This document shows positions 25,298 through 34,292 of a stretch of DNA of 64,000 nucleotides, piece after piece. Source of the stretch: Amycolatopsis nivea (lineage in GTDB: Bacteria > Actinomycetota > Actinomycetes > Mycobacteriales > Pseudonocardiaceae). A program made the translations under genes and the position numbers. The notes beneath the pieces were generated by a model. It did no database searches, was not told the DNA's origin, and saw only the letters and a program-made list of their open reading frames with translations. Every line of letters starts with the position of its first letter. The stretch's first letter is position 1. The stretch covers positions 1 to 64,000 of the forward strand of contig NZ_SDLT01000010.1 of NCBI RefSeq assembly GCF_004522235.1, in the 5' to 3' direction.

Positions 25298-26422
25298 ATG
25301 AGCAGTCGCGGAAAGATCCAAGTCACCACCCGAGTGCGGCTCGACGACGCCGACGACCTCGCCGAGCACTACACGCCCGGCGTCGCCGAGCTGGCCAAGC
25401 GCGTCGCGGAGGACCCCTCGGTGCTGGCGCGGGAAACCGTGCGCAGCAACTCCGTCGCGATCGTCTCCGACGGTTCCGCGCTGCTCGGGCTCGGCGACCA
25501 GGGCCCGGCCGCCGCGCTGCCGGTGATGGAGGGCAAAGCGGCGCTGCTGAAGCGCTTCGCCGACGTCGACGCGTGGCCGATCTGCCCGGTCAGCCGCGAG
25601 CCGGAGGACCTGGTGCGCACGGCCAAGGACCTCGCGACGTCCTTCGGCGCGATCAACCTGGAAGACATCGCCGCGCCCCGGTGCTTCACCGTCGAGCGGC
25701 AGCTGCACGACGAGCTGGACATTCCCGTCTTCCACGACGACCAGCACGGCACCGCGATAGCCGTGCTCGCCGCCCTGCACAACGCGCTGAAGCTGACCGA
25801 CCGCACGCCAGGGGACACCTCGGTGGTGATCTCCGGCGCGGGCGCTGCCGGGTCCGCGATCGCCAGGCTGCTGCTGAAGGCCGACTTCAGCGCGGAGCGG
25901 ATCGTGGTCTGCGACAGCAAAGGCGCCCTGCACGGCGAACGCGATCTGACCGGCGAGAAGCAGTGGCTCGCGGAGAACACCAACCGCGGCGACGCGGTCC
26001 AGGGAAGCCTGCAGGACGCCTTGCGCGACGCGGACGTCTTCGTCGGCGTGAGCGTCGGCGGCCTGCTCAAGGGCGACGACCTCGCGCGGCTGGCCGACCG
26101 GGCGATCGTGTTCGCGCTGGCCAATCCCGATCCGGAGGTCGACCCGGACGCCGCGCACGAGCACGCGGAGATCGTCGCGACCGGCCGCAGCGACCTGCCC
26201 AACCAGATCAACAACGTCCTCGTGTTCCCGGGGATGTTCCGCGGGCTGCTCGACTCCGGCGCCCCGAAGGTGACCGCGCGGATGCTGCTCGCGGCCTCGC
26301 ACGCGCTGGCCGAGACGGTCGGCGACGATCTCGACCGGGAGCACATCGTGCCCAGCGTCTTCGACGAGGGCCTCGTGCCCGCGATCGCCGAGGCCGTCGC
26401 CGGCGCCGCCGACAACGACTGA
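25298..26422 (+). CDS. NAD(P)-dependent malic enzyme, short form
   Basis: 374 aa, the length of bacterial malic enzymes without the phosphotransacetylase domain. HYTPGVAELAKRVAEDPS, GDQGPAAALPVMEGKAALLKRFADVDAWPI, the metal-site block FHDDQHGTAIAVLAAL and the NAD loop GAGAAGSAIA are all present. It decarboxylates malate to pyruvate. The start is the ATG after the hairpin; the frame runs open through the hairpin but that part is not protein-like. Confidence 0.93.
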   Translation: MSSRGKIQVTTRVRLDDADDLAEHYTPGVAELAKRVAEDPSVLARETVRSNSVAIVSDGSALLGLGDQGPAAALPVMEGKAALLKRFADVDAWPICPVSREPEDLVRTAKDLATSFGAINLEDIAAPRCFTVERQLHDELDIPVFHDDQHGTAIAVLAALHNALKLTDRTPGDTSVVISGAGAAGSAIARLLLKADFSAERIVVCDSKGALHGERDLTGEKQWLAENTNRGDAVQGSLQDALRDADVFVGVSVGGLLKGDDLARLADRAIVFALANPDPEVDPDAAHEHAEIVATGRSDLPNQINNVLVFPGMFRGLLDSGAPKVTARMLLAASHALAETVGDDLDREHIVPSVFDEGLVPAIAEAVAGAADND

Positions 26423-26433
26423 AGGAGCGGGGA

Positions 26434-27861
26434 ATGCGAAGAGCAGAGTCCGGACGCAAATACGAGCTGAGCTTGAAAGCCCGGGTGCCGCAGCTGGCGG
26501 GCAAGGGGATCACACAGGAAGCACCCGCCGAGCGGACGCTGGAGACCGTTTACTACGACACCAAGGACTTCCGGTTGACCAGAGCCGGGATCACGCTGCG
26601 AAGAAGCAGCGACACCGGGTGGTGCCTGAGAACGTCCGGTCACGAGCTGCGGTTTCCGCTCGACGACTCGACGATGCCTGCGGCCGTCGTGAAGCTGGTC
26701 CGCGCGTACACGCTGGACCGCAAGCTGCGTCCGGTCGCGCAACTGCGGACCGACCGGTTCACACACCGTCTGGCCGACGCGTCCGGCCGGACCCTGGCGA
26801 CGCTGGCGGACGACCATGTCACCGGAGAATTCCTTGGGGGACAAGCGGTTCGGCTGGACCGCTGGCGCGAGCTGGACGTCGAGGCGGGACCTGAGCTGCT
26901 CGACCGGCTCGATCGCACCTTGCGGAAGCGCGGCGCCGAGAACGCCTGGTGGCCGTCGAAGCTGCAACGCCTGATCGGAGACACCGCCGAAGGCAAGCGT
27001 GGCTCGAACGAGGTCCTGGCTGCGTATCTCCGCGAGCAATTCGAGCGATTGCGTCGCGCTGACCTGGGCTTTCGCGTCGGGGAAGACGATTCGGTGCACC
27101 AGCTCCGGGTCGCGGCGCGGAAGCTGCGGAGCGCGCTTCAGACGTTCAAACCCTTGGTGGGCAAGAAGAAAGCCAACGCGATCGCGGCGGAACTGAAGTG
27201 GCTCGGAAGCGAACTCGCCCCCGCGCGCGACACCGAGGTCAGCCAAGCGCGCCTCGAATCCTGTCTCGACGAGGTCCCGCCGGAGCTGGTTTTCGGGCCA
27301 CTGCGGCAATACCTGACCCGCGACTTCGCCCGCGCTTCCCAAACTGAACTGGCCCGCGCGACGGAAGCCTTGTCCAGCACCCGATACGTGACTTTGCTGG
27401 GGTCGATCGCCGCGCTGCTCGACACGATGCGCCCGGCGGGCAAAAAGTCGTTGCGGAAACCTCTGCGCAAGACCGCGCGCAAGCTCTCTCGAGCCGCCGC
27501 GGCGACGGAGGGGCTCAGCGGTACCGAACTGGAGAAGGCACTGCACAACGTCCGGAAGAAGGCCAAGCGCGCTCGCTATGCCGCGGACGCCGTCCGGCCG
27601 GTGTTCGGCAAGAAGCTGCGCACGTGGCGCAAGCACGTCAAGGCGGTGCAGCAGACGCTGGGCAAGCATCAGGACACCGTCGTCGACCGAGCGGCGTTGC
27701 GGCACTTCGCGATCGACGGCTTCAGCGAGAAGCAGAACACGTTCACCTTCGGTCTCCTCTACGGCCGGGACGAAGCCGCGGCGAAGATGTTGCAGGACCG
27801 GTTCGCCGAAGAATGGCGCACACTGCGCAAGGGCGCTCGTCCTGCGTGGCTGAAGACCTGA
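26434..27861 (+). CDS. CYTH-CHAD domain protein
   Basis: 475 aa from an ATG with GGAGCGGGGA upstream, 11 bp after malic enzyme. The N-terminal CYTH domain (about 1-200; RRAESGRKYELSLKA, YYDTKDFRLTRAGITLRRSS) is a triphosphate tunnel fold. The C-terminal CHAD domain (about 210-475) is helical and rich in basic residues with paired histidines (VHQLRVAARKLRSALQTF, LGKHQDTVVD). Such proteins bind or act on polyphosphate. Here the usual CYTH ExExK signature is only partly kept (KYELSLKA), so triphosphatase activity is uncertain. Confidence 0.88.
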   Translation: MRRAESGRKYELSLKARVPQLAGKGITQEAPAERTLETVYYDTKDFRLTRAGITLRRSSDTGWCLRTSGHELRFPLDDSTMPAAVVKLVRAYTLDRKLRPVAQLRTDRFTHRLADASGRTLATLADDHVTGEFLGGQAVRLDRWRELDVEAGPELLDRLDRTLRKRGAENAWWPSKLQRLIGDTAEGKRGSNEVLAAYLREQFERLRRADLGFRVGEDDSVHQLRVAARKLRSALQTFKPLVGKKKANAIAAELKWLGSELAPARDTEVSQARLESCLDEVPPELVFGPLRQYLTRDFARASQTELARATEALSSTRYVTLLGSIAALLDTMRPAGKKSLRKPLRKTARKLSRAAAATEGLSGTELEKALHNVRKKAKRARYAADAVRPVFGKKLRTWRKHVKAVQQTLGKHQDTVVDRAALRHFAIDGFSEKQNTFTFGLLYGRDEAAAKMLQDRFAEEWRTLRKGARPAWLKT

Positions 27862-27889
27862 ACGTCTGAGTCCACTGTGGACAGCAGAA

Positions 27890-27919
27890 ACGCCGGCGGT
27901 GTCTTGGCACCACCGGCGT
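27890..27919. terminator. Hairpin after the CYTH-CHAD gene
   Basis: Twelve-base arms 27890-27901 and 27908-27919 pair with one mismatch around TCTTGG, 28 bp beyond the stop codon. Confidence 0.6.
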
Positions 27920-28047
27920 CCCCGCGGCAACGAAAGTCCGGGAGCGGAAGGGGTTCCGCGCCGCGCTCTTGGTACCCCGGCCGGTGAAGGTCCAAACCTC
28001 TGCCGGACCGGGTTTCAGCGCGGCCGGATCGGGGAAGATCAGCGGAA

Positions 28048-28542
28048 ATGGGATCACAACTGACCGCGACGTGGGTATCGGCGATCGGGAGCGCGGGCTC
28101 GCTGCTGGGGTTCGCCTCGTATGTGTGGATCATGCTGCTCAACCGGAAAGACCAGGCGGAAGTCCGGCAGGAGCAGCAGGCGCAGTCGGTCTCCGCGTGG
28201 CTCGACGAGGGCGCTCGGCACGACCGGGACGAGGACTACGTCGTGTGCGCGCACAACAGCGGCGATGCACCGGTGTTCGACTGTTCGCTGGAGATCAACC
28301 GTCCGGACGAGGACGAGCCGCACTGCACCCGGCTCGCGATCATCCCGCCGGGCGCGACCGCCGTCCGCGCGCTGCCGTTCGGCGAGGACGCCATGCCGGT
28401 GGACGACCTGTACTCCGCGGCCGCCGTGCCCGGCCTGTCCTTCACCGATTCCCGCGGCGGCCACTGGACACGCGACACCTCGGGCGTGCTCAGCCGCGCC
28501 GACCGCCGTTCGGTGCGCGGGCGATGGCGGTCCGGAAGCTGA
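28048..28542 (+). CDS. Hypothetical single-pass membrane protein
   Basis: 164 aa, not recognised. One N-terminal hydrophobic segment (ATWVSAIGSAGSLLGFASYV, about residues 7-31) is followed by charged NRKDQAEVRQEQQAQ and a soluble beta-rich domain of about 110 residues (DYVVCAHNSGDAPVFDCSLEIN, TRLAIIPPGATAVRALPFGEDAMP). The codon pattern looks genuine. No conserved partner nearby. Confidence 0.6.
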   Translation: MGSQLTATWVSAIGSAGSLLGFASYVWIMLLNRKDQAEVRQEQQAQSVSAWLDEGARHDRDEDYVVCAHNSGDAPVFDCSLEINRPDEDEPHCTRLAIIPPGATAVRALPFGEDAMPVDDLYSAAAVPGLSFTDSRGGHWTRDTSGVLSRADRRSVRGRWRSGS

Positions 28543-29018
28543 TCCTTCCCGCTGGAGAGGCGTCCGCAATTCTGCTGTCGCGACCCAGGTCCACGGATGG
28601 TTGACCGCGGTCGAAACCGATTCCGGCGAGGATCTCGTCGTTCTCCGCCATTTCGCCGCTGCCAGCGTCGTTCCGCAGGTTCTCCGGTTCGTCACCGCAT
28701 CGCGCGAGGGACGGTCACCGCATCGGGCAACTCGCCCCGCCGGTCTTGCGTTCCGTCGGCGATCGCGCCACTCTGCCGCGTCGGCGCGATGTGACTTGAG
28801 CCCCCATTCGGGTGGCCGCCTGATTGATCTTGCTCTCGGGCGGGTACCACCCGGCCATGACACTCCGGCTGCCTGGCGCCCCGGCGAGCACGCGGATCCG
28901 CCGCCTGCTCGCCTTGCGGCGCCGAGCACTGTCCACTAAGGATGATTAGCGTCGGCGACGCGATGCGCTCCATGGCACTACACGAGTCACGTTCCCTTCG
29001 GCTGTCAGGAGGATTTAC
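28543..29018. other. 476-bp intergenic region, no gene seen
   Basis: No frame here has a plausible start, ribosome site and protein-like content on either strand. It must contain the promoter of the sigma factor gene at 29019, but I could not place -35/-10 elements with confidence. The last bases carry a strong ribosome site (AGGAGG at 29008-29013). Confidence 0.5.
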
Positions 29019-29819
29019 ATGACCGCGGCGACCATGACCCGCACCCGGCGCGACGACTACCGCCACTGCGCGGTGCTGTTCGAGGAGATCAGCCACCTCG
29101 CCGAGGACACCGACGAGCACTCCCGGCTGCGCCGCCGCCTCATCGAGGAACACCTCCCGCTGGCCGAGCACATCGCGCGCCGCTTCGCCCGGCGCGGCCA
29201 GCCGTCCGAGGACCTCCTGCAGGTCGCGCGGATCGGCCTCATCAACGCCGTCGACCGCTACGACCCGGCGCGGCAGACGGATTTCGTCGCCTTCGCCGTC
29301 CCGACGGTGATGGGCGAGGTCCGCCGGTACTTCCGCGACCACACCTGGTCGGTCCGCGTCCCGCGGCGGCTCAAGGAACTCCACGTGACGATCGGCCAGG
29401 CCGCCACCGACCTGGGCCAGCGCCTCGGCCGCGCGCCCACCGCGCGCGAACTCGCCGACCACCTCGACCTCGATCTCGACGAGGTCACCGAGGCCCTGCA
29501 CGCCGGGAACGCGTACCAGGCCGCGTCCATCGACTACCCGGCCCACGACGACAGCGGCTCGATCGCGCTGGCCGACACCCTCGGCGACGAGGATCCGGAA
29601 ATCGAGAAGCTCGAGGACCGGGAAACGCTCAAGCCGCTGCTGCGGAGCCTGCCGGAACGGGAGCGCGCGATTGTCGTCATGCGGTTCTTCTCGAACATGA
29701 CGCAGAGCCAGATCGCCGAACGGGTCGGACTGTCGCAGATGCAGGTTTCGCGGTTGCTGGCCCGGACGCTGGGCACGCTGCGGGAGCAGCTCACCGAGGC
29801 GGCCGGCCCTACCCGGTGA
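29019..29819 (+). CDS. SigB/SigF-family (group 3) RNA polymerase sigma factor
   Basis: 266 aa. Region 2 (EHLPLAEHIARRFARRGQPSEDLLQVARIGLINAVDRYDP...FAVPTVMGEVRRYFRDHTW), region 3 (VRVPRRLKELH onward) and the region 4 helix-turn-helix (MTQSQIAERVGLSQMQVSRLLART) are complete. This class directs general-stress or developmental genes in actinomycetes and is usually held by anti-sigma factors; none is encoded adjacent. The AGGAGG ribosome site lies 5 nt before the ATG. Its end overlaps the convergent araC gene by 11 bp. Confidence 0.93.
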   Translation: MTAATMTRTRRDDYRHCAVLFEEISHLAEDTDEHSRLRRRLIEEHLPLAEHIARRFARRGQPSEDLLQVARIGLINAVDRYDPARQTDFVAFAVPTVMGEVRRYFRDHTWSVRVPRRLKELHVTIGQAATDLGQRLGRAPTARELADHLDLDLDEVTEALHAGNAYQAASIDYPAHDDSGSIALADTLGDEDPEIEKLEDRETLKPLLRSLPERERAIVVMRFFSNMTQSQIAERVGLSQMQVSRLLARTLGTLREQLTEAAGPTR

Positions 29820-30588
29820 CGTATTCGGTAGGGGTACACCCGGTAAGACTGCGGAAATCGCGGTTCAGGTGGGATTGATCGGCGTATCCGCAGTGGAGCG
29901 CCAATTCTGCCCAGGATCGCGCCGCCGGGAGCCGGGACACCGCGCGGTGCAGGCGGGCGATCCGTCCGACGGTTCCCGGCGAGAGGCCGATCTGCTCGCG
30001 GAAGCGGGCCGTCAGATGCTGCCGCGTCCAGCCGATCTCGGCGGCCACCGCGTCGACCCGGACCGGCGCGGAAGTCAGCCGCTGCCACGCGGCGTGCACC
30101 GGGCGGGCCAGGGCCGGTCCGGACCGGACGCGGGGGAGCAGGAAGTCGTCGAGCAGGGCGAACCGCGTGGTCCAGTCGGGCGCGGACGCGAGCTGTTCGG
30201 TGAGCAGGACGGCGTCAGGGCCGAGGAGATCGGTCGCGGAGACGTTCGCGTTCGCCAGCAGGCGCAGCGGCAATCCGAACAACGCGTGCGCGGCGGCGGG
30301 CGTCAGCGCGACCGTGACGCCCCGTGCGGGTCCGGCTTGCGAGACGAGCAGGGGCCGGTCTCGCAGCCCCAAGACCGGCGACAGCGGCAGCGACCGGGCG
30401 GGCGCCTCGAAGTCCAGGATCATGGTGAGCGCGCCCAATGGCGTTACCCGCCAAGGCATTTCGGCGGAATCCGGGAACTCGTGGCCCGCGTAGTCGAGGA
30501 CGCCGGGGACTCGGGAGCTTCCGAAGACGTGCCGCCCTCGGGAGGCCGTGATGTCCCGGCGGGGGACGACGAGCGACCACTCTGCCAT
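29809..30588 (-). CDS. AraC-family transcriptional regulator
   Basis: 259 aa. The C-terminal third (about 160-259) holds two helix-turn-helix units: VDAVAAEIGWTRQHLTARFREQIGLSP and SWAELALHCGYADQSHLNRDFRSLTGCTPTEY. The N-terminal part is a sensing domain without a recognisable ligand. Divergent from the alpha/beta hydrolase at 30648 with 59 bp between them, so it probably regulates that gene. Confidence 0.9.
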   Translation of the reverse strand: MAEWSLVVPRRDITASRGRHVFGSSRVPGVLDYAGHEFPDSAEMPWRVTPLGALTMILDFEAPARSLPLSPVLGLRDRPLLVSQAGPARGVTVALTPAAAHALFGLPLRLLANANVSATDLLGPDAVLLTEQLASAPDWTTRFALLDDFLLPRVRSGPALARPVHAAWQRLTSAPVRVDAVAAEIGWTRQHLTARFREQIGLSPGTVGRIARLHRAVSRLPAARSWAELALHCGYADQSHLNRDFRSLTGCTPTEYVTG

Positions 30589-30647
30589 GCCGCCATCTTA
30601 CTTTCGTCCAAGACCGGCCGGGTGCCCGCGAACTAGCGTCCCGGACC

Positions 30648-31514
30648 ATGAAGAAGATCGGCCGGTTCAAGAATCCCGAGGCACGGCACCGGTATTTCAC
30701 GGTCTATGAGCAGGCGTTGCGGGAATGCCCGCGGCCCGACGAGGTCCTCGACGTCGCGTGCCGCCACGGAACGACTCGCGTGTACCGGTTCGGCACTGGC
30801 GAGCGCCCGGTCGTGCTGCTGCCAGGCCTGATGGCCACGTCCGGGTGTTACGCGCCGCTGATTCCCGGGCTCGACGGTCCGGTCTATGCGGTCGACACTC
30901 TCGGCGAAGCCGGGCGCAGTGTCCAGACCAGGCCGTTCGCCGATATCCGCGACCGTGCCCTCGGGCTCGACGACGTCCTGGCCGGGCTCGGCTTGACTGA
31001 GGTCTGCCTCGTCGGCGGCTCGACCGGTGGCTGGCACGCGGTCAACCAGGCGATCCACGCTCCGGACCGGCTCGCCGCGATCTGCCTGCTCGACCCGACG
31101 ACGGTCAGCGTCAAGTTCTCGGCCGAGACCCAACGCCGCGCCCTGACGGCGATGGTGCTGAACCGCGACCGCGACTGGCGCCGTTTCGTGGCTTGGTCGG
31201 CGGGGGAGGACGTGTTCGATCAGCCCGCCGCGCAGGTGGTCGTCGCGGGGATCCATGCCTACCGGGCCAGGATCCCGCTGCAGACTTGTCCGTCGGACGA
31301 GGAGCTTCGCGGGATTCGGACGTCGGTGGTGGCGTTGTTCGGCGGGCGCAGTGTCGTCCACGATTCGGTTGCGGCGGCGGCGAATCTCCGGCGGTTGGTT
31401 CCGCGGGCGGAGGTGGAGATCCTGCCCGAGGCGGGGCATTACCTCTGTCTCCGGTCCGCGGATCGGGAGCGGGTGCTCGAGGTGATCGGCGTCGTGAGCC
31501 GGCGGTGCCGGTGA
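30648..31514 (+). CDS. Alpha/beta hydrolase
   Basis: 288 aa. Strand-loop PVVLLPGLMATSGCYAP supplies the oxyanion region, the nucleophile elbow is GGSTGGW, and the final histidine lies in LPEAGHYLCL. Its helical lid is short. Substrate unknown; regulation by the divergent AraC protein is likely from the arrangement. Confidence 0.82.
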   Translation: MKKIGRFKNPEARHRYFTVYEQALRECPRPDEVLDVACRHGTTRVYRFGTGERPVVLLPGLMATSGCYAPLIPGLDGPVYAVDTLGEAGRSVQTRPFADIRDRALGLDDVLAGLGLTEVCLVGGSTGGWHAVNQAIHAPDRLAAICLLDPTTVSVKFSAETQRRALTAMVLNRDRDWRRFVAWSAGEDVFDQPAAQVVVAGIHAYRARIPLQTCPSDEELRGIRTSVVALFGGRSVVHDSVAAAANLRRLVPRAEVEILPEAGHYLCLRSADRERVLEVIGVVSRRCR

Positions 31515-31546
31515 GAGCCGGCGCCGCCGCTCACGAGGCGCGCCGC

Positions 31547-32881
31547 TCAGGTGAACCGGGGAATCTCCTTGGCCGGCGCGGAAATCCGCTCGTCGTCCTC
31601 GAACAGGTCGCTCTGCCGGATCGCCAGCGTGCAGACCACGCTCACCACCGTCGTCGCGGCGAGGTAGACCAGGATGCCGGTCGTGCCGGTCTTCCCGGCG
31701 AGATACGCCAGGATCAGCGGGGTCAGCCCTGAAGCCACGACGCCGGAAAGCTGGTACACCACCGAAATCCCGGTGCACCGCCGCGAAATCGGGAACAGTT
31801 CGGCATAGAACGCCGCCTGCGGGCCGTACATCACCGGGTAGCTGATGCCCAGCACCGCGATCAGCGAGAGCGTGATCAGCACCGGATTGCCGCTGTGCAG
31901 TGCCGCCAGTGCGGGGATCGCCAGCACCAGCGTCGTCACGGCTCCGGTGGTGAAGGTCCGGCGTCGGCCGAGCCGGTCGGAGACCCGGCCGAACACCGGG
32001 ATGAACACCACCATCACCGCGGCCGCGATCATCACGCCGACCAGCAGCGGCTGCCGGTCCAGCTTCAGCGTTCCGCTGCCGTAGGAGATCACGAAGACCG
32101 CCCACGCGTTGAACGCCACGCCCTCGGTGAAGCGGCTGCCCATGCCGAGCAGCAGATGCCGCCGGGAGAGCCGGTCGCGGACCAGTTCGACGGCGGGCAC
32201 GGTCGCGGTGCCCTCCTCGGCCGCCATCGTGCGGAAGGCCGGGGTTTCCATCACCTTGACCCGGATCAGCAGGCCCGCCACCACCAGCACGGCGGACAGC
32301 AGGAAGCCGATTCGCCAGCCCCACAACAGGAACGCCTCGTCGCTGGTGACCGCGTTCAGCAGCGCCAGCACGCCGGTGCCCAGCGTGAGCCCGATGGCCA
32401 GCCCGATCTGCGGGAAACTGCCGTAGAGTCCGCGTTTCCCGGCCGGGGCGTACTCGGTGGCCATCAGCACCGCGCCGCCCCATTCGCCGCCGACCGCGAC
32501 GCCCTGGGCCAGCCGGAGGACGACGAGGATGATCGGGGCGGCCGGGCCGATCATCCGGTAGTCGGGCAGCAGCCCGATGAGACAGGTCGCGGTGCCCATG
32601 ATGAGCATGGTCGCGACGAGGATCTTCTTGCGCCCGACCCGGTCGCCGAGGTGGCCGAAGACGAATCCGCCGACCGGGCGGGCGAGGAAGCCGAGCGCGA
32701 AGGTCGCGAAGGCCAGCACGGTGCCGACCAGGGGATCGGAGCCGGGGAAATACAGTTTGTTGAAGACGAGTCCCGCGGCGGTGCCGTAGAGGAAGAAGTC
32801 GTACCACTCGACGGTCGTGCCGAACACGCTCGACGCGACCACCAGGCGGACGTCGGTGCTCTTTTCCGGAGTTGTCGCCAT
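31547..32881 (-). CDS. MFS transporter, metabolite:H+ symporter (MHS) family
   Basis: 444 aa with twelve predicted helices. The start VVASSVFGTTVEWYDFFLYGTAAGLVFNKLYFP and the loop GHLGDRVGRKKILVATMLIMG are those of the ShiA/ProP-like MHS group that imports organic acids with protons. It lies 16 bp downstream of the transhydrogenase gene on the same strand, so it probably imports that pathway's acid. Confidence 0.9.
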   Translation of the reverse strand: MATTPEKSTDVRLVVASSVFGTTVEWYDFFLYGTAAGLVFNKLYFPGSDPLVGTVLAFATFALGFLARPVGGFVFGHLGDRVGRKKILVATMLIMGTATCLIGLLPDYRMIGPAAPIILVVLRLAQGVAVGGEWGGAVLMATEYAPAGKRGLYGSFPQIGLAIGLTLGTGVLALLNAVTSDEAFLLWGWRIGFLLSAVLVVAGLLIRVKVMETPAFRTMAAEEGTATVPAVELVRDRLSRRHLLLGMGSRFTEGVAFNAWAVFVISYGSGTLKLDRQPLLVGVMIAAAVMVVFIPVFGRVSDRLGRRRTFTTGAVTTLVLAIPALAALHSGNPVLITLSLIAVLGISYPVMYGPQAAFYAELFPISRRCTGISVVYQLSGVVASGLTPLILAYLAGKTGTTGILVYLAATTVVSVVCTLAIRQSDLFEDDERISAPAKEIPRFT

Positions 32882-32897
32882 TGATAACTCCCGAGGG

Positions 32898-34181
32898 TCA
32901 GAGCGAACGGCGGAAGATGTCTTCGAGCGCGGCCCGGGTGACCGGACGGGGCACGACAGCCAGCTGACGGGTCTGCTTGAGGGTGCCGTCGACGAGGGTG
33001 GCGATGTCCTCGTCGCCGTATCCGAACGCGTGCAGTCCCTTCGGCATCTGGATGTCGGCCATCAGCTCGGCGAGCACGTGGGGGAGCGCGTCGGCGCCGT
33101 CGGTGGCGGTGAAGGTCTGGCCGCCGGACAGCAGGTGCGCGGCGTGCAGATGCCGTTCGGGCGCCGAGGGATAGGTCCAGCGGAAGACCTCGGCGGCGGT
33201 CGCGGACACGGCCTGGCCATGCGGGACCATCGGCATCTCCGGGTAGCCCTCGGCGCGGTACTGCTTCACCGCACCGGCGATCGGGTACGCGTTCGCGTGC
33301 GGCAGGTGCGTGCCGGCGTTGCCGAAACCGGTTCCGGCGTAGGTCGACGCGAGCGCCATCTGGGTGCGCGCGGTCAGGTCGCGTCCATTGAGGACAGCGG
33401 CGCGCAAATGCTTGCCCACCAACGTCAGCGCCATCTCGCACCAGACGTCGCTGATCGGGTTGGAGCCGCAGAACGCCGGCCGTTTCATCGGGTCTTCCGG
33501 CGCGGGCTTCGCGTCGAACGCGACGCTGGTGTAGCTCTCCAGCGCGTGCGAGAGGACGTCCATGCCGCTGGCCGCGGTGACCGCCGAGGGGAGGCTGATC
33601 GTCGTGCGCGGGTCGACGACCGCCAGCGACGGGCGCAGCGACGGGTGGCTCACCCCGGCCTTGAGGTGCAGGCCGAGCAGGTCGACGACGCAGATCGTGG
33701 TCGATTCGGACCCGGTGCCCGCGGTGGTCGGGACGGCGATCAGCGGCTTCAGCGGCAGCCACGGGGCCTTGCCCGCGCCGATCGGCGGGGTCACGAAGTC
33801 GAGCAGTTCGCCGGGGTGCGTGGTCAGCAGGTTGACGGCCTTGGCGGTGTCGATCGCCGAGCCGCCGCCGATCGCGACGAAGCAGTCCCATACCGGGTGG
33901 CGGGCGTAGGCGACGGCCTCGTCGATGCTCGCGTCGGTCGGTTCGACGCCGACGCCGTCGAAGATCTCGCTCTTCACGCCGGCCGCGCGGATCGAGTCGA
34001 GCGCCCGGTCCGGGATGCCGGTGGCGCGGACGCCGGGGTCGGTGAGGATCAGGCACGACCTGGCCTGCCGGGCGGCCACCTCCGCGCCCAGCTCGTCGAG
34101 GGCGCCGGCACCGAACTTCAGCGGGGGCGCGGCCCAGGTGAAGACGCTTTCGTTGCGGGGCATGTCGGTCAAGGAGACCAC
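32898..34181 (-). CDS. Hydroxyacid-oxoacid transhydrogenase (iron-type ADH family III)
   Basis: 427 aa. GGGSAIDTAKAVNLL binds the nucleotide, TTAGTGSESTT and GMDVLSHALESYTS carry substrate and metal residues. Length and N-terminal ESVFTWAAPPLKFGAGALDELG fit ADHFE1-like transhydrogenases, which oxidise 4-hydroxybutyrate to succinate semialdehyde while reducing 2-oxoglutarate to D-2-hydroxyglutarate. The start is GTG 34181 or ATG 34163; neither has well-spaced ribosome site. Divergent from a 2-hydroxyacid dehydrogenase and co-directional with an acid transporter. A maleylacetate reductase-like role is less likely. Confidence 0.8.
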   Translation of the reverse strand: MVSLTDMPRNESVFTWAAPPLKFGAGALDELGAEVAARQARSCLILTDPGVRATGIPDRALDSIRAAGVKSEIFDGVGVEPTDASIDEAVAYARHPVWDCFVAIGGGSAIDTAKAVNLLTTHPGELLDFVTPPIGAGKAPWLPLKPLIAVPTTAGTGSESTTICVVDLLGLHLKAGVSHPSLRPSLAVVDPRTTISLPSAVTAASGMDVLSHALESYTSVAFDAKPAPEDPMKRPAFCGSNPISDVWCEMALTLVGKHLRAAVLNGRDLTARTQMALASTYAGTGFGNAGTHLPHANAYPIAGAVKQYRAEGYPEMPMVPHGQAVSATAAEVFRWTYPSAPERHLHAAHLLSGGQTFTATDGADALPHVLAELMADIQMPKGLHAFGYGDEDIATLVDGTLKQTRQLAVVPRPVTRAALEDIFRRSL

Positions 34182-34192
34182 TCCTCACGTCG

Positions 34193-34225
34193 ATGTTGAC
34201 AACATGTGGAAGCTATATCCACTAT
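34193..34225 (+). promoter_or_regulatory. Divergent promoter with 13-bp palindrome
   Basis: ATGTTGACAACAT (34193-34205) is a perfect palindrome that contains a consensus -35, TTGACA (34196-34201). A -10-like CACTAT lies 18 bp on (34220-34225), directed toward the FAD dehydrogenase gene. GTGGA-N7-TCCAC (34206 onward) forms a second small inverted repeat. A regulator covering the -35 would block transcription; the IclR encoded at 37365 is the nearest candidate. Confidence 0.6.
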
Positions 34226-34292
34226 GTGGCGAGCCTTCACGGTAGCCCGGCGACCGCGGCGCTGTGAACCCCCGATTTCCCAGGAGACGCCC